Shown piece after piece: positions 20,358 through 30,021 of a stretch of DNA of 64,000 nucleotides. The notes under the pieces are model-generated. The model did no database searches. It was not told the DNA's origin and worked only from the letters and a program-made list of their open reading frames with translations. Location of the stretch: contig LQPB01000018.1 of the NCBI GenBank assembly GCA_002102225.1, positions 1 through 64,000 of the forward strand, read 5' to 3'. Made by a program: the position numbers and the translations under genes. How positions within the stretch are numbered: the stretch's first letter is position 1; each line of letters starts with the position of its first letter. This DNA comes from Mycobacterium interjectum (lineage in GTDB: Bacteria > Actinomycetota > Actinomycetes > Mycobacteriales > Mycobacteriaceae).

Positions 20358-21516
20358 CCGGCAGCCAGGGCCCGATCCGTTGCAGTGCCTCCTCGATGTC
20401 GTTCGTGGGTCCGGCGAACGACAGCCGGACGAACGAGTTGCCGCGCGCGGTGTCGAAGTCGATGCCCGGCGCGATGGCAACGCCGGTGTCGGCCAGCAGC
20501 TTTGAGCAGAATCCAAGCGAGTCGCTGGTGAAGTCCGAGACGTCGGCATAGACGTAGAACGCGCCATCGGTGGGCGCCAGCCGGTCGACGCCGATCGCGC
20601 GCAGCCCGTCGAGCAGCAGCGCCCGGTTGACCGCGTAATGCCGCAGATTGCCGTCGGCTTCCGCGGTGGCCTCGGGGGTGAACGCCGCCACCGCGGCGAT
20701 CTGCGACAGCACCGGCGGGCAGATGGTGAAGTTGCCGGTCAGGCAGTCCACCGCCCTTCGCAGCTCGGCCGGCACCAGCAGCCAGCCAAGCCGCCAGCCC
20801 GTCATCGCGTAATACTTCGAAAAGCTGTTGACCACCACCGCGTCTCGCGAGGTCTGCCAGGCGCAGCTGGTCTCCGGGGCCCCGTCGTAGACCAGGCCGT
20901 GGTAGACCTCGTCGCTGATCAGCCGCACCCCGGATGCCTGGCACCACGACGCGATCGCGGACAATTCGGCCGGCGGTATGACCGTACCGGTGGGATTGGC
21001 GGGGCTGGCGACGACCACGCCCTTGATCGGTGGGTCCAGCTCGGCGAGCATCCGCGCCGTGGGCTGGAACCGGGTCTGCGGCCCGCACGCGAGGTCCACC
21101 ACCTCACATCCCAACGCCGACAGGATGTTTCGGTAGCAGGGATAGCCGGGACTGGCCAGCGCCACCCGGTCGCCGACGTCGAAGCACGCCAGGAAGGCGA
21201 GCAGGAATCCGCCCGAGGAGCCCGTGGTCACGACGACCGCGTCGGGCTCCACGTCGATGCCGTGTGTGCGTTGATAGTCGGCCGCTATCGCGGCGCGCAG
21301 CTCCGGAATGCCCAGCGCGACCGTGTAACCCAGCTGGTTGGCGCGCAGCGCGGCGGCCGCGGCGGCGCGCACCGGCTCGGGCGCGCCGACGCTGGGCTGG
21401 CCCGCCGACAGGTTCACCAGGTCGCCATGGCTGCGCTGGCGCTCCGCGGCGGCCAGCCAGACATCCATCACGTAGAAGGGCGGGATGCCCGCGCGCAGGG
21501 CGACGTGGCCGGTCAC
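20347..21516 (-). CDS. aspB: PLP-dependent aminotransferase (AspB-like)
   Basis: This fold-type I class I/II aminotransferase (389 residues) has the cofactor-binding GSSGGF, SPANPTGTV, SDEVYHGLV and the Schiff-base Lys in NSFSKYYAMTGWRLGW. It is annotated AspB in M. tuberculosis (Rv3565), but its true amino-acid substrate is not clear from sequence. GTG 21516 overlaps the fadE33 stop by four bases (GTGA), so it is the last gene of fadD3-fadE31-fadE32-fadE33-aspB. A role in steroid degradation has not been shown; it may simply travel with the operon. Confidence 0.9.
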
Positions 21517-22466
21517 GTCGGCAAGACTTCGGATTCCAGTCGGCGCAGCAGCTCTCGCGGCGAGTCGAGCAGTTGCGCGCTGCCGTGGGCGCGTTTGAAG
21601 TACAGGTGCATGTCGTGTTCCCAGGTGATCGCGATGCCCCCGTGCAGCTGCATTCCCTCGGCGGCAACGGCCTTCAACGCCTCGGTGGCGGCCAGGCGCG
21701 CGGTGGCGGCGCTGGTGGGCGTGGGGTCGTCGCACGCGTCGGACACGACCGCCTTCGCCGCGGCGACGGTGACATACAAATCGGCCATCCGATGCTTGAG
21801 CGCCTGAAAGCTGCCGATCGGCCGGCCGAATTGGACCCGGCTCTTGGTGTATTCGACGGTCAGTTCCAGGCAACGTTCGGCGGCACCGATCTGCTCGGCC
21901 GCGAGCAGGATGGCCGCGGTGTCGGCGATGCCCGGGTCGGCACCGATCGGCTCGGTCTCTTCGGGCCGTACCCGGGCGAGTCGACGGGTGGGGTCCATGG
22001 TGGCGAGGGCCTGCGCGCTGAACCGGGTCCACCTGCTTAGCCGGCCGTCGTCGACGGCGACGACGACGTCGGCGATGTCGCCGTTGACCACGTAGTCGGG
22101 GTCGAGCACCAGCGCGCCGATCGAACCACCCTCGGCGAGCCCCGCCAGGGTCTCGCCGTCCGGCTCCGCCGCGGCGAGCAACGCCAGCTCCGCCAGCGTG
22201 GTACCCAGCAGCGGGGAGGGCACCAGGGCGCGGCCCAGCTCCTGCAGAACCGTTGCGGCGTCGGCCAATTCGCCGCCCGCGCCGCCCAGCTCCTCGGGAA
22301 TCACCAGCGCCGCCGCGCCGACCTGCTCGCACAGCAGCCGCCACAGCGACTCGTCGTAACCGCGCTCGGAGTCCATCGCGGCGCGCACCGCCGCCGGGTC
22401 CGCGTGCTTGGCCACCAGGGCCGCGACGGTCTCGCGCAGCAGGTCGCGCTCTTCAGTCATACTCAT
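21513..22466 (-). CDS. fadE33: FadE33 (IpdE2), acyl-CoA dehydrogenase subunit
   Basis: A 317-residue, short acyl-CoA dehydrogenase-type subunit with YTKSRVQFGRPIGSFQALKH and GGIAITWEHDMHLYF. The fused FadE34 shows the same signature in its N-terminal half, as partner-type subunits do. FadE33 of M. tuberculosis (Rv3564) pairs with FadE30 as the heteromeric IpdE1-IpdE2, which dehydrogenates the HIP-derived CoA thioester. ATG 22466 overlaps the fadE32 stop (ATGA); a second ATG lies two codons on. Coupled by overlap to aspB downstream. Confidence 0.92.
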   Translation of the reverse strand: MSMTEERDLLRETVAALVAKHADPAAVRAAMDSERGYDESLWRLLCEQVGAAALVIPEELGGAGGELADAATVLQELGRALVPSPLLGTTLAELALLAAAEPDGETLAGLAEGGSIGALVLDPDYVVNGDIADVVVAVDDGRLSRWTRFSAQALATMDPTRRLARVRPEETEPIGADPGIADTAAILLAAEQIGAAERCLELTVEYTKSRVQFGRPIGSFQALKHRMADLYVTVAAAKAVVSDACDDPTPTSAATARLAATEALKAVAAEGMQLHGGIAITWEHDMHLYFKRAHGSAQLLDSPRELLRRLESEVLPT

Positions 22467-23398
22467 AGCGCCTCCAGCACTCGGCGCCGATGCGCCTCGG
22501 GCGTACCCCACGCCGAGCGTAATGCCTGCACCCGCAGCAGCCACAGCGACAGGTCGTGTTCCTGGGTGAACCCGATCGCGCCGTGGGTTTGCAGCGAAGC
22601 CCGCGCCGCCAGCAGGGCGGCCTCCGACGCCGCCGCCTTCGCCGCGCCGACGTCGCGTGCTTCCAGCGACAGCGCCGCGCCGTACACCAGGGGGCGGGCC
22701 AGCTCGATGGCGATGTGCACGTCGGCCAGCTTGTGCTTGATCGCCTGATAGGAACCGATCGCCCGGCCGAACTGGCTGCGTTGTTTGGCGTAGTCGACGG
22801 CGCCGTCGCGCAGCGCCTCGGCGGCGCCGACCAGCTGGGCCGCGGTGGCCAGCGCGCCGAACTCGTAGGCGCGCTTGACGTCCGCTTGCCAGGGCTCACC
22901 GGAGGAGGTGACGTCGTAGAGGCGGCGGCTGGGGTCGACGGACTCGTGCTCGTCACCCGGGGCCGCCTCGGTCACACCGTGCTCGCCGGCCAGCAACACC
23001 AGCCCGGCCGTTTCGGCGTCGACGGCGCGCGGGGTGTGCGGCGGCATCGCGACGGTGGCGATGAGCTCGCCGGAGGCCAGGCCCGCGCAGCGTTCATCGT
23101 CCGCCAGCAAAACCGGTGCCACCGCGATGGATTCGGCCACCGGGCCCGGCACACACCAGCGGCCGAGGCGTTCGAGGGCGACCACCAGGTCGACGGGCTC
23201 GGCGCCGATGCCGTCGTATTTCTCCGGCACGGCCAGCGCGGTGACGCCGAGGTTCGCCAGCTGCTCCCACACCTTACGGCCGGGCGCGGTGTCGCCCGCG
23301 GACCACGCGCGGATGGCGCCCGGCAGGTCCGCCGCGCCCAGCGCCGCGTCGATGCTGGCCGCGAAGTCGCGCTGCTGTTCGTCTAGTGCGAAGTCCAT
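22463..23398 (-). CDS. fadE32: FadE32, acyl-CoA dehydrogenase subunit
   Basis: The 311-residue protein has the C-terminal acyl-CoA dehydrogenase signatures YAKQRSQFGRAIGSYQAIKH and GAIGFTQEHDLSLWL but is shorter than a complete homotetrameric enzyme. In M. tuberculosis FadE31 and FadE32 form an alpha2beta2 complex acting late in ring C/D degradation; the exact substrate is less certain than for FadE30/33. The stop of fadE31 and this ATG share one base (TAATG at 23400-23396), and its own stop overlaps fadE33, so translation of the three subunits is coupled. Confidence 0.92.
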   Translation of the reverse strand: MDFALDEQQRDFAASIDAALGAADLPGAIRAWSAGDTAPGRKVWEQLANLGVTALAVPEKYDGIGAEPVDLVVALERLGRWCVPGPVAESIAVAPVLLADDERCAGLASGELIATVAMPPHTPRAVDAETAGLVLLAGEHGVTEAAPGDEHESVDPSRRLYDVTSSGEPWQADVKRAYEFGALATAAQLVGAAEALRDGAVDYAKQRSQFGRAIGSYQAIKHKLADVHIAIELARPLVYGAALSLEARDVGAAKAAASEAALLAARASLQTHGAIGFTQEHDLSLWLLRVQALRSAWGTPEAHRRRVLEAL

Positions 23399-24531
23399 TA
23401 CCTCTTCTCCCGGGGCAGACCCAGCAGACGTTCCGAGATGATGTTGCGCTGGATTTCGTTGGTGCCGGCGTAGATCGGGCCGCCCAGGGCGAACAGCAGA
23501 CCGTCGGTCCACGGGCCGGCCAGCTCGCCGTCGGCGCCGAGGACGTCGAGAGCCGTTTGATGTATCGCCACGTCGAGGTCCGACCAGAACACCTTGGTCA
23601 CCGACGATTCGGCGCCGAGCTCGCCGCCGGCGGCCAGCCGGGTCACCGTGCCGAACGTCTGCAGCCGGTAGGCCTGCGCCTTGATCCACGCATCGGCCAC
23701 CCGGTCGGCGAATTCCGTTGGGCTGCCGCGGTCCTTCCACAGACCCACCAGTCGCTCAGCCGCCGCGAGGAAGCGAGCGGGGCTGCGCAGCGACATGCCG
23801 CGCTCGTTGCTGGATGTGCTCATGGCCGCTCGCCAGCCGTCGTTCGGGGTGCCGATGACGTCCTCGTCGGGCACGAAGACGTCGTCGAGGAAGATCTCCC
23901 CGAAGCCGGTGTCGCCGCCCAGCTGCACGATGGGCCGCACGGTGACGCCCTTGGCCTTGAGGTCGAACATCAGGTAGGTCAGGCCGTTGTGCCGCTCGGC
24001 CGACGGGTCGGACCGGAACAGCCCGAATCCCATTTCGGCGAACGGTGCCCGCGAGCTCCAGATCTTCTGGCCGTTGAGCAGCCAGCCGCCGTCGGTTCGG
24101 GTGGCGGTCGACCGCAGCGAGGCCAGGTCGCTGCCGGATTCGGGCTCCGACCACGCCTGCGCCCAGATCTGTTCGCCGCTGGCCATTTTCGGCAGGATCC
24201 GGTCGAGCTGCTCGGAGGTGCCGTGCGCGAACAGCGTCGGGGCCAGCATCGAGGTGCCGTTGGCGCTGGCCCGTCCCGGCGCCCCGGCGCGAAAGTACTC
24301 CTCCTCGAACACGACCCAATGCAGCAGCGGCGCGTCCCGGCCGCCGTACTTCGTCGGCCACGTGATCACCGACAGGCCGGCGTCGAACAGGACCTTGTCC
24401 CAATGCCGGTGCTGGGCAAAGCCTTCGGCATTGTCGTAGGACTTCGTTGGGATCTCATCGGCGTGGGCCGACAGGAATTCGCGCACCTCGGCCTGGAAGG
24501 CCAGCGTGTCGTCGTCTAGTTGCAGGTCCAT
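23398..24531 (-). CDS. fadE31: FadE31, acyl-CoA dehydrogenase subunit
   Basis: A full-length (377-residue) acyl-CoA dehydrogenase subunit with the FAD-binding signature AWSEPESGSDLASLRSTA, LNGQKIWSSRAPFAEMG and a C-terminal GGPIYAGTNEIQRNI loop. It is expected to pair with FadE32 (Rv3562/Rv3563 in M. tuberculosis) on a CoA thioester of the HIP pathway. Its ATG overlaps the fadD3 stop by one base (TGATG). The operon is driven from the divergent KstR2-controlled promoter at 26113. Confidence 0.92.
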   Translation of the reverse strand: MDLQLDDDTLAFQAEVREFLSAHADEIPTKSYDNAEGFAQHRHWDKVLFDAGLSVITWPTKYGGRDAPLLHWVVFEEEYFRAGAPGRASANGTSMLAPTLFAHGTSEQLDRILPKMASGEQIWAQAWSEPESGSDLASLRSTATRTDGGWLLNGQKIWSSRAPFAEMGFGLFRSDPSAERHNGLTYLMFDLKAKGVTVRPIVQLGGDTGFGEIFLDDVFVPDEDVIGTPNDGWRAAMSTSSNERGMSLRSPARFLAAAERLVGLWKDRGSPTEFADRVADAWIKAQAYRLQTFGTVTRLAAGGELGAESSVTKVFWSDLDVAIHQTALDVLGADGELAGPWTDGLLFALGGPIYAGTNEIQRNIISERLLGLPREKR

Positions 24532-26087
24532 CAGGCCAGCTCCCGCAGTTGTGGTTTGACCACCTTGCCGCCCGGGTTGCGCGGCAACGTGTCGACGAAG
24601 CGCACCGACCGCGGCGCCTTGAAGTTCGCCAAATGCTCACGGGTGTAGGCGATCACGGACTCTTCGTCGAGGTTGGCGTCCGGCCGGGCCACCACGAAGG
24701 CGCGACCGACCTCGCCGAGTCGCTCGTCGGGCACCCCGATCACCGCGGCGTCGGCCACCCCCGCCATGCGGGCCAGGACCTGCTCGACCTCGGCGGGGTA
24801 GACGTTGAATCCGCCGCAGATGTACATGTCCTTGAGCCGGTCGGTGATGCGCAGGTTGCCGGCCTCGTCGACGGCGCCGATGTCGCCGGTGTGCAGCCAG
24901 CCGTCTGCGTCGATGGCGGCTGCGGTCGCGGCCGGGTCGTCAAGGTAGCCCAGCATGACGTTCGGCCCGCGCAGCAGGACCTCGCCCGCTTCTCCGGGAG
25001 TGCTTGAGTCGATCCGCAATTCGAAGTCGGCGAAGGGCCGCCCACAGGTGGTGGCGACGGTGACCGCGTCGTCGTCGGCGCGGCACATGGTGCCCATGCC
25101 GTTGGCCTCGGTCAGCCCGTAGGCGGTCAGCACGATGTCGATGTCGAGCTCGGATTGCATGCGTTCGACCAGCACGACCGGCACCGTGGCCGCGCCCGTC
25201 ACCGCGAACCGCAGCGAGCTCAGGTCGTAGTCCCGCCGCGCCGGGTGGTCGAGCAGTGTCTGGTAGATGGTGGGCGGCCCGGGCAACACGGTGATGCGGT
25301 GCTGCTCGATCGCCTGCAGCGCGCGCAGTGGGTCGAAGGTCAGGTGGGGGATCAGCGTCGCGCCGGTCTGCAGGCAGGCCAGGATGCCTGCCTTGTAACC
25401 GAAGTTGTGGAAGAACGGGTTGATGCAGAGGTACCGGTCGTCGCTGGTGATCTTGCCGTTGGCCGCCCACGACGCCGAGGCCGACAGCGACTGCCGATGC
25501 GCACACAGCACGCCTTTGCTGCGCCCGGTGGTGCCGGAGGTGAACAGGATGTCGCTGACGTCGTCGGGTGTGACGGCGGCGGCGCGGTGCGTTACCCCGT
25601 CGGTGGCTGAGGGCTCGGCGCCGCGGGCGATGAAGTCGTCCCAGGTGCCGTCGTCGGCGTTGATCGGAATTCTGACGATGTGCCGCAGCGCCGGCAGCGC
25701 TTGAGAGCCCAAGCGGTCCAGGTCGGCGACGCGATCGTTGCCGAGGAATCGCCCCATCCCGAACAGCACCGGCGCGGCGGTGCGCGCCAGGATGTCGGCG
25801 GCCTCTTCGGCGGTGTAGCGGGTGTTCAGCGGCACCATCGCGGCCCCGGCGTGGTGAATCGCGAGGCAGGCCACCACCCAGTGCCAGGTGTTGGGCGACC
25901 AGATCGCGACCCGGTCCCCGGCCCGGACGCCCAGCGCGATAAGCGCGGCGGCCGCCCGATGCACCTCGGCCCGCAGCGCGGCCGACGTGAAGGTCCGATC
26001 GTCGGTGATCAGCGCGTCGTGATCGGGGAGCCGCTGCGCCAGACGGTCCAGCGCCGCCGGCACGGTGCGCGGGTCGCCGATCATCAT
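24531..26087 (-). CDS. fadD3: FadD3, HIP-CoA synthetase
   Basis: A 518-residue acyl-CoA synthetase of the ANL superfamily: ATP-binding LFTSGTTGRSKGV, AYGLTEANGMG, DGWLHTGDIG, the hinge DRLKDMYICGGFNVYP and the C-terminal catalytic Lys in NPGGKVVKP. FadD3 (Rv3561) activates 3a-alpha-H-4-alpha(3'-propanoate)-7a-beta-methylhexahydro-1,5-indanedione (HIP), the product left after HsaD, and HIP-CoA is the inducer of the KstR2 regulon. Two consecutive ATGs (26087, 26084) follow GAGGAG; the second has better spacing. First gene of the leftward operon, divergent from fadE30. Confidence 0.95.
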   Translation of the reverse strand: MMIGDPRTVPAALDRLAQRLPDHDALITDDRTFTSAALRAEVHRAAAALIALGVRAGDRVAIWSPNTWHWVVACLAIHHAGAAMVPLNTRYTAEEAADILARTAAPVLFGMGRFLGNDRVADLDRLGSQALPALRHIVRIPINADDGTWDDFIARGAEPSATDGVTHRAAAVTPDDVSDILFTSGTTGRSKGVLCAHRQSLSASASWAANGKITSDDRYLCINPFFHNFGYKAGILACLQTGATLIPHLTFDPLRALQAIEQHRITVLPGPPTIYQTLLDHPARRDYDLSSLRFAVTGAATVPVVLVERMQSELDIDIVLTAYGLTEANGMGTMCRADDDAVTVATTCGRPFADFELRIDSSTPGEAGEVLLRGPNVMLGYLDDPAATAAAIDADGWLHTGDIGAVDEAGNLRITDRLKDMYICGGFNVYPAEVEQVLARMAGVADAAVIGVPDERLGEVGRAFVVARPDANLDEESVIAYTREHLANFKAPRSVRFVDTLPRNPGGKVVKPQLRELA

Positions 26088-26112
26088 CGCTCCTCTGGAC
26101 CGCTCCTAACAA

Positions 26113-26126
26113 AGCAAGTGCTTGGT
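26113..26126. promoter_or_regulatory. KstR2 operator (fadD3 / fadE30)
   Basis: AGCAAGTGCTTGGT matches the KstR2 half-sites (AnCAAGnnCTTGnT). It is centred in the 56-bp divergent region between fadD3 (start 26087) and fadE30 (start 26144), so one site can control both operons. Confidence 0.88.
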
Positions 26127-26143
26127 AGGTTAGCCTACAGGGC

Positions 26144-27292
26144 ATGCAGGACGTCGAGGAGTTCCGGGCCGAGGTCCGCCAGTGGCTCGCCGACAATCTG
26201 GCCGGCGAATTCGCGGCGCTCAGGGGGCTCGGCGGGCCCGGGCGCGAGCACGAGGCGTTCGAGGAACGCCGGGCGTGGAATCAGCACCTGGCCGCCGCCG
26301 GGCTGACCTGCCTGGGGTGGCCCGTCGAGCATGGTGGCCGCGGTCTTTCGACCGCGCACCGGGTGGCGTTCTACGAGGAGTATGCGAAGGCGGACGCGCC
26401 GGACAAGGTCAACCACTTCGGTGAGGAGCTGCTCGGCCCGACGCTGATCGCGTTCGGGACACCCGAACAGCAGCAGCGGTTCCTGCCGCGCATCCTCGAC
26501 GTCACCGAGCTGTGGTGCCAGGGCTATTCCGAGCCCGGCGCCGGCAGCGACCTGGCCAACGTCTCGACGACGGCCGAACTCGACGGCGACCAATGGGTGA
26601 TCAACGGCCAGAAGGTGTGGACGTCGCTGGCGCACCTGTCGCAGTGGTGCTTCGTGGTGGCGCGTACCGAGAAGGGCTCCAAGCGCCACGCCGGCCTGTC
26701 GTACCTGCTGGTGCCGCTGGACCAGCCGGGCGTGCAGGTCCGCCCGATCGTCCAGATCACCGGCACCGCGGAATTCAACGAGGTGTTCTTCGACGACGCG
26801 CGAACCGACGCGTCGTTGGTGGTGGGCCAGCCCGGAGACGGCTGGCGCGTCGCGATGGGGACGCTGACCTTCGAGCGAGGCGTCTCCACACTCGGGCAGC
26901 AAATCCGCTACGCCCGTGAGCTTTCCAACCTGGCCGAGCTCGCGCGCCGCACCGGCGCCGCCGACGACCCGTTCATCCGTGAGCGGCTGACGCGGGCGTG
27001 GACCGGGCTGCGGGCGATGCGTTCGTACGCGCTGGCGACGATGGACGTCGAGCAACCCGGCCAGGACAACGTGTCGAAGCTGTTGTGGGCCAACTGGCAT
27101 CGCGATCTCGGCGAGCTGGCGATGGACGTGATCGGCAGGGCCGGGACGACGTTGTCCGACGGGGAATTCGACGAGTGGCAGCGGCTTTTCCTGTTTACCC
27201 GCGCGGACACCATCTACGGCGGGTCCAACGAGATCCAGCGCAACATCATCGCCGAGCGGGTGCTCGGCCTACCCCGAGAGGTTAAGGGATGA
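26144..27292 (+). CDS. fadE30: FadE30 (IpdE1), acyl-CoA dehydrogenase subunit
   Basis: A 382-residue acyl-CoA dehydrogenase with GYSEPGAGSDLANVSTTA, INGQKVWTSLAHLSQWC and the C-terminal IYGGSNEIQRNII loop. In M. tuberculosis FadE30 (Rv3560c) is the catalytic partner of FadE33 in IpdE1-IpdE2, dehydrogenating the propionyl side chain of the HIP-CoA derivative. ATG 26144 lies 18 bp from the KstR2 box; no good ribosome-binding site is visible, so the transcript may be leaderless. Its stop overlaps the ipdF start by four bases. Confidence 0.93.
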   Translation: MQDVEEFRAEVRQWLADNLAGEFAALRGLGGPGREHEAFEERRAWNQHLAAAGLTCLGWPVEHGGRGLSTAHRVAFYEEYAKADAPDKVNHFGEELLGPTLIAFGTPEQQQRFLPRILDVTELWCQGYSEPGAGSDLANVSTTAELDGDQWVINGQKVWTSLAHLSQWCFVVARTEKGSKRHAGLSYLLVPLDQPGVQVRPIVQITGTAEFNEVFFDDARTDASLVVGQPGDGWRVAMGTLTFERGVSTLGQQIRYARELSNLAELARRTGAADDPFIRERLTRAWTGLRAMRSYALATMDVEQPGQDNVSKLLWANWHRDLGELAMDVIGRAGTTLSDGEFDEWQRLFLFTRADTIYGGSNEIQRNIIAERVLGLPREVKG

Positions 27293-28077
27293 CTCTCTCC
27301 GAAGCGCCGAAAGAGGTCGCCGGACACGGCCTGCTGGAAGGCAAGGTGGTCGTCGTGACCGCGGCCGCGGGTACCGGCATCGGCTCGGCGACCGCCCGCC
27401 GCGCCCTGGCCGAAGGGGCCGACGTCGTGGTGTCCGATCATCACGAACGACGGCTGGGGGAGACCGCCGACGAACTGAGCGCGCTGGGACTGGGCCGGGT
27501 CGAGAAGGTGGTGTGCGACGTGACTTCCACCGCGCAGGTCGACGCCCTGATCGATTCGACCACCGCGCGGATGGGCCGCTTGGACGTGCTGGTGAACAAC
27601 GCCGGCCTGGGCGGGCAGACCCCGGTGGTCGACATGACCGACGACGAATGGGATCGCGTCCTGGACGTGACGCTGACGTCGGTGTTCCGCGCCACCCGCG
27701 CGGCGCTGCGGTATTTCCGGGAGGCGTCGCACGGCGGTGTGATCGTCAACAACGCCAGCGTGCTGGGCTGGCGCGCGCAGCACTCGCAGTCGCACTACGC
27801 GGCGGCCAAGGCAGGGGTGATGGCGCTAACCCGTTGCAGCGCAATCGAAGCCGTCGAGTACGGCGTCCGGATCAACGCGGTGTCGCCCAGCATCGCGCGG
27901 CACAAGTTTTTGGACAAGACGACGTCGGCCGATTTGCTGGACCGGCTGTCCGCCGACGAGGCCTTCGGCCGCGCCGCCGAGCCGTGGGAAATCGCCTCCA
28001 CCATAGCCTTCCTCGCCAGCGACTACTCGAGTTACCTGACCGGAGAGGTGATTTCGGTCTCCAGCCAGCATCCCTGA
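27289..28077 (+). CDS. ipdF: IpdF, short-chain dehydrogenase/reductase of the HIP pathway
   Basis: A 262-residue classical SDR: coenzyme loop TAAAGTGIG, NNAG at about 104-107, and the Ser-Tyr-Lys catalytic set (NASVLG, SHYAAAKAG). IpdF (Rv3559c) interconverts the 5-keto and 5-hydroxy forms of HIP-CoA-type intermediates; the in vivo direction is taken from the literature and not evident here. ATGA overlap with fadE30 shows translational coupling. It is convergent with a PPE gene 23 bp away. A degenerate duplicate of its last ~32 codons lies at 29915-30009. Confidence 0.92.
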   Translation: MTLSEAPKEVAGHGLLEGKVVVVTAAAGTGIGSATARRALAEGADVVVSDHHERRLGETADELSALGLGRVEKVVCDVTSTAQVDALIDSTTARMGRLDVLVNNAGLGGQTPVVDMTDDEWDRVLDVTLTSVFRATRAALRYFREASHGGVIVNNASVLGWRAQHSQSHYAAAKAGVMALTRCSAIEAVEYGVRINAVSPSIARHKFLDKTTSADLLDRLSADEAFGRAAEPWEIASTIAFLASDYSSYLTGEVISVSSQHP

Positions 28078-28100
28078 CGGTGCCGCGAGAGCATGCCTGC

Positions 28101-29744
28101 CTAACCCGCGAACAGCCGGCTGAGGCTGAAGAAACCCGCCAAGTCGGTGCCGGTGTTGAAGAAGCCGGAGTCCGAACCACTGATGAGGGGGCTGAATGTG
28201 GGGACACCGGTATTGCCGATGCCCGAGAGGGCGCCGCCACCGATGACGGTGTTGAACAGGCCCGAGACAAACCCGCTCGTGCCGGTGTTGTTGAACCCCG
28301 AGACATTTGTGCCGGTGGTGTTGAAGCCCGAGTGGCTGGCACCGGTGTTGGTGGTGAAGCCGAAGCCCGTATTGACCAGGCCCGAATTCCACGCGCCGGT
28401 GTTGATGTTGCCCGAATTCCCCCAGCCGGTATTGACCTCGCCCGAGTTCCAGAACCCGGTGTCGAAGGCACCGCCGTTTCCGAAGCCGGTGTCCAGCCCG
28501 CCGGAGTTCCCGAACCCGGTGTTGACGTTGCCCGAGTTTCCGAAGCCGAAATTCCAGTCGCCCGCGTTCCCGAAGCCGATGTTCCCGGCGCCCGAGTTCC
28601 CGATGCCAAAGCTGTTGAGCTGACCGGGAAAATGGGTGTTGGTGCCCGTGGAGAAGATCCCGATGTTGCCGCTGCCGGAGTTGAAGAAACCGATGTTGCC
28701 GCTGCCCGAGTTGCCGATGCCGATGTTGCCGCTGCCGGAGTTCAGGCCGCCGAAGCTGAACTGGTTGGTCGCGGTGTTGAAATAGGTGTTGCCGATACCG
28801 ATCTCGTTGTTGCCGGTGAGCCCGAAGCCGATGTTGTTGTTGCCGGTGTTCCCGGCGCCGATGTTGTTGTTGCCGACGTTACCGCCACCGCGGTTCCCGT
28901 CCCCGGCGTTGCCCAGGCCCCAGTTGTTGCTGCCGGCGTTGCCGAAGCCGATGTTGTGGCCGAGATCGGAGCTGACGGTCGGGTTGGGGCCGTTGCCGAA
29001 ACCGATGTTCCGGTTGCCCTGGTTCCCGAAGCCCAAGTTGCTGTTGCCGTTGTTCCCGGTGCCGATGTTTCCATTGGCCGCAAGACCATTGAAGCCGTTG
29101 CCGCCGCCGATGTTGCTGTTGCCGGTGTTGCCACTGCCGATGTTGCCGATACCGGTGTTGCCGTTACCCAGGTTGGCGTTTCCCTTGTTGCCGAGGCCCA
29201 GGTTGGGCAGGCCGGCCAGCAGGTCCTGCAGGGTCTGCGCGGACACCAGCTGCGCGGCCGCCGCCGACGCGCCGCCGTGGTAGCCCACCATGGCCGCCAC
29301 GTCCTGGGCCCACATCGCCTCGTAGTCGCCCTCGAGTTGGGCGATCGCCGGCGCGTTGAACCCGAACCAGTTCGACGTCACCATCTGCACGAAAGAATTG
29401 CGGTTCAACTCCACCATGATCGGATGCACCGTCGCGGCCTGCGCCGCCTCGAACGCGCTGGCGACGGCCCTGGCCTGCCCAGCCGCCGACGCCGCCTGGG
29501 ACGCCGCCGCGCTCAACCACCCGCCGTAGGGGGTTGCCGCCGCCGTCATCGCCTGGGCCGCCGGGCCCTGCCAGGCCTGGTCCGCCAACCCCGACGTCAC
29601 CGACGCGAACGACGACGCCGCCGAACCCAGCTCCGAGGCCAACCCCTCCCAGGCGGCCGCCGCTTCCAGCATGGGAGCCGAACCCGCGCCGGCAAACATC
29701 CGCAGAGAATTGATTTCCGGTGGCAGCACCGCAAAATTCGCCAT
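28101..29744 (-). CDS. PPE-MPTR protein, copy 1
   Basis: A 547-residue PPE protein. Residues 1-180 form the PPE domain ([13 protein letters not shown], the WQGPAAQAM turn, [12 protein letters not shown]); from about 190 on there are dozens of MPTR pentapeptides of the NxGxGNxG type ([14 protein letters not shown]). PPE proteins are typically exported by ESX type VII secretion, with a PE partner for many; no PE gene is adjacent. ATG 29744 has GGAGG at proper spacing. It occupies the position of PPE64 (Rv3558) in M. tuberculosis. The 5' flank is homologous to that of copy 2, and both share the same N-terminus, pointing to duplication. Confidence 0.88.
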   Translation of the reverse strand: MANFAVLPPEINSLRMFAGAGSAPMLEAAAAWEGLASELGSAASSFASVTSGLADQAWQGPAAQAMTAAATPYGGWLSAAASQAASAAGQARAVASAFEAAQAATVHPIMVELNRNSFVQMVTSNWFGFNAPAIAQLEGDYEAMWAQDVAAMVGYHGGASAAAAQLVSAQTLQDLLAGLPNLGLGNKGNANLGNGNTGIGNIGSGNTGNSNIGGGNGFNGLAANGNIGTGNNGNSNLGFGNQGNRNIGFGNGPNPTVSSDLGHNIGFGNAGSNNWGLGNAGDGNRGGGNVGNNNIGAGNTGNNNIGFGLTGNNEIGIGNTYFNTATNQFSFGGLNSGSGNIGIGNSGSGNIGFFNSGSGNIGIFSTGTNTHFPGQLNSFGIGNSGAGNIGFGNAGDWNFGFGNSGNVNTGFGNSGGLDTGFGNGGAFDTGFWNSGEVNTGWGNSGNINTGAWNSGLVNTGFGFTTNTGASHSGFNTTGTNVSGFNNTGTSGFVSGLFNTVIGGGALSGIGNTGVPTFSPLISGSDSGFFNTGTDLAGFFSLSRLFAG

Positions 29745-29914
29745 CGTGGCCTCCTACCCGTTCCCTGGCCGCCGCGCGGGTGGCCGATGCCGAATGGAAT
29801 CGAGTATTCGTCACAAATGGTACGCCCGAAGCCGGCGCCGACATAGGGGTTCCGGCGCGAGCGCACGCAGGCCCGGCGTGTTGATTGCTTTACGCGTGGC
29901 TGGCGCGGGGCCAC

Positions 29915-30009
29915 GGTGCCGCCGAGGCCGTGGACGTGGCATCCACCTCCGTGGTTCTGGCCGGTAACCACTCGAGTTGCTCGACCGGAGAGGCGATTTC
30001 GGCTTTTGG
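29915..30009 (+). pseudogene. Duplicated 3' end of ipdF (remnant)
   Basis: Read on the + strand, this stretch translates GAAEAVDVASTSVVLAGNHS, then SCSTGEAISAF, aligning without gaps to the IpdF C-terminal segment that starts RAAEPWEIASTIAFLASDYS. At the DNA level 29970-30002 matches ipdF 28025-28057 at 29 of 33 bases. There is no SDR sequence upstream. It ends 12 bp before the stop of PPE copy 2, just as real ipdF ends 23 bp before the stop of PPE copy 1. Confidence 0.75.
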
Positions 30010-30021
30010 CCGGCCCTGGGG

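Noticed and set aside
28147..29283. Long + strand frames rich in Leu-Pro/Pro-Lys repeats opposite the first PPE gene
   Set aside because: They are antisense shadows of the MPTR array; similar frames appear opposite all three PPE tails, with no start signals of their own.
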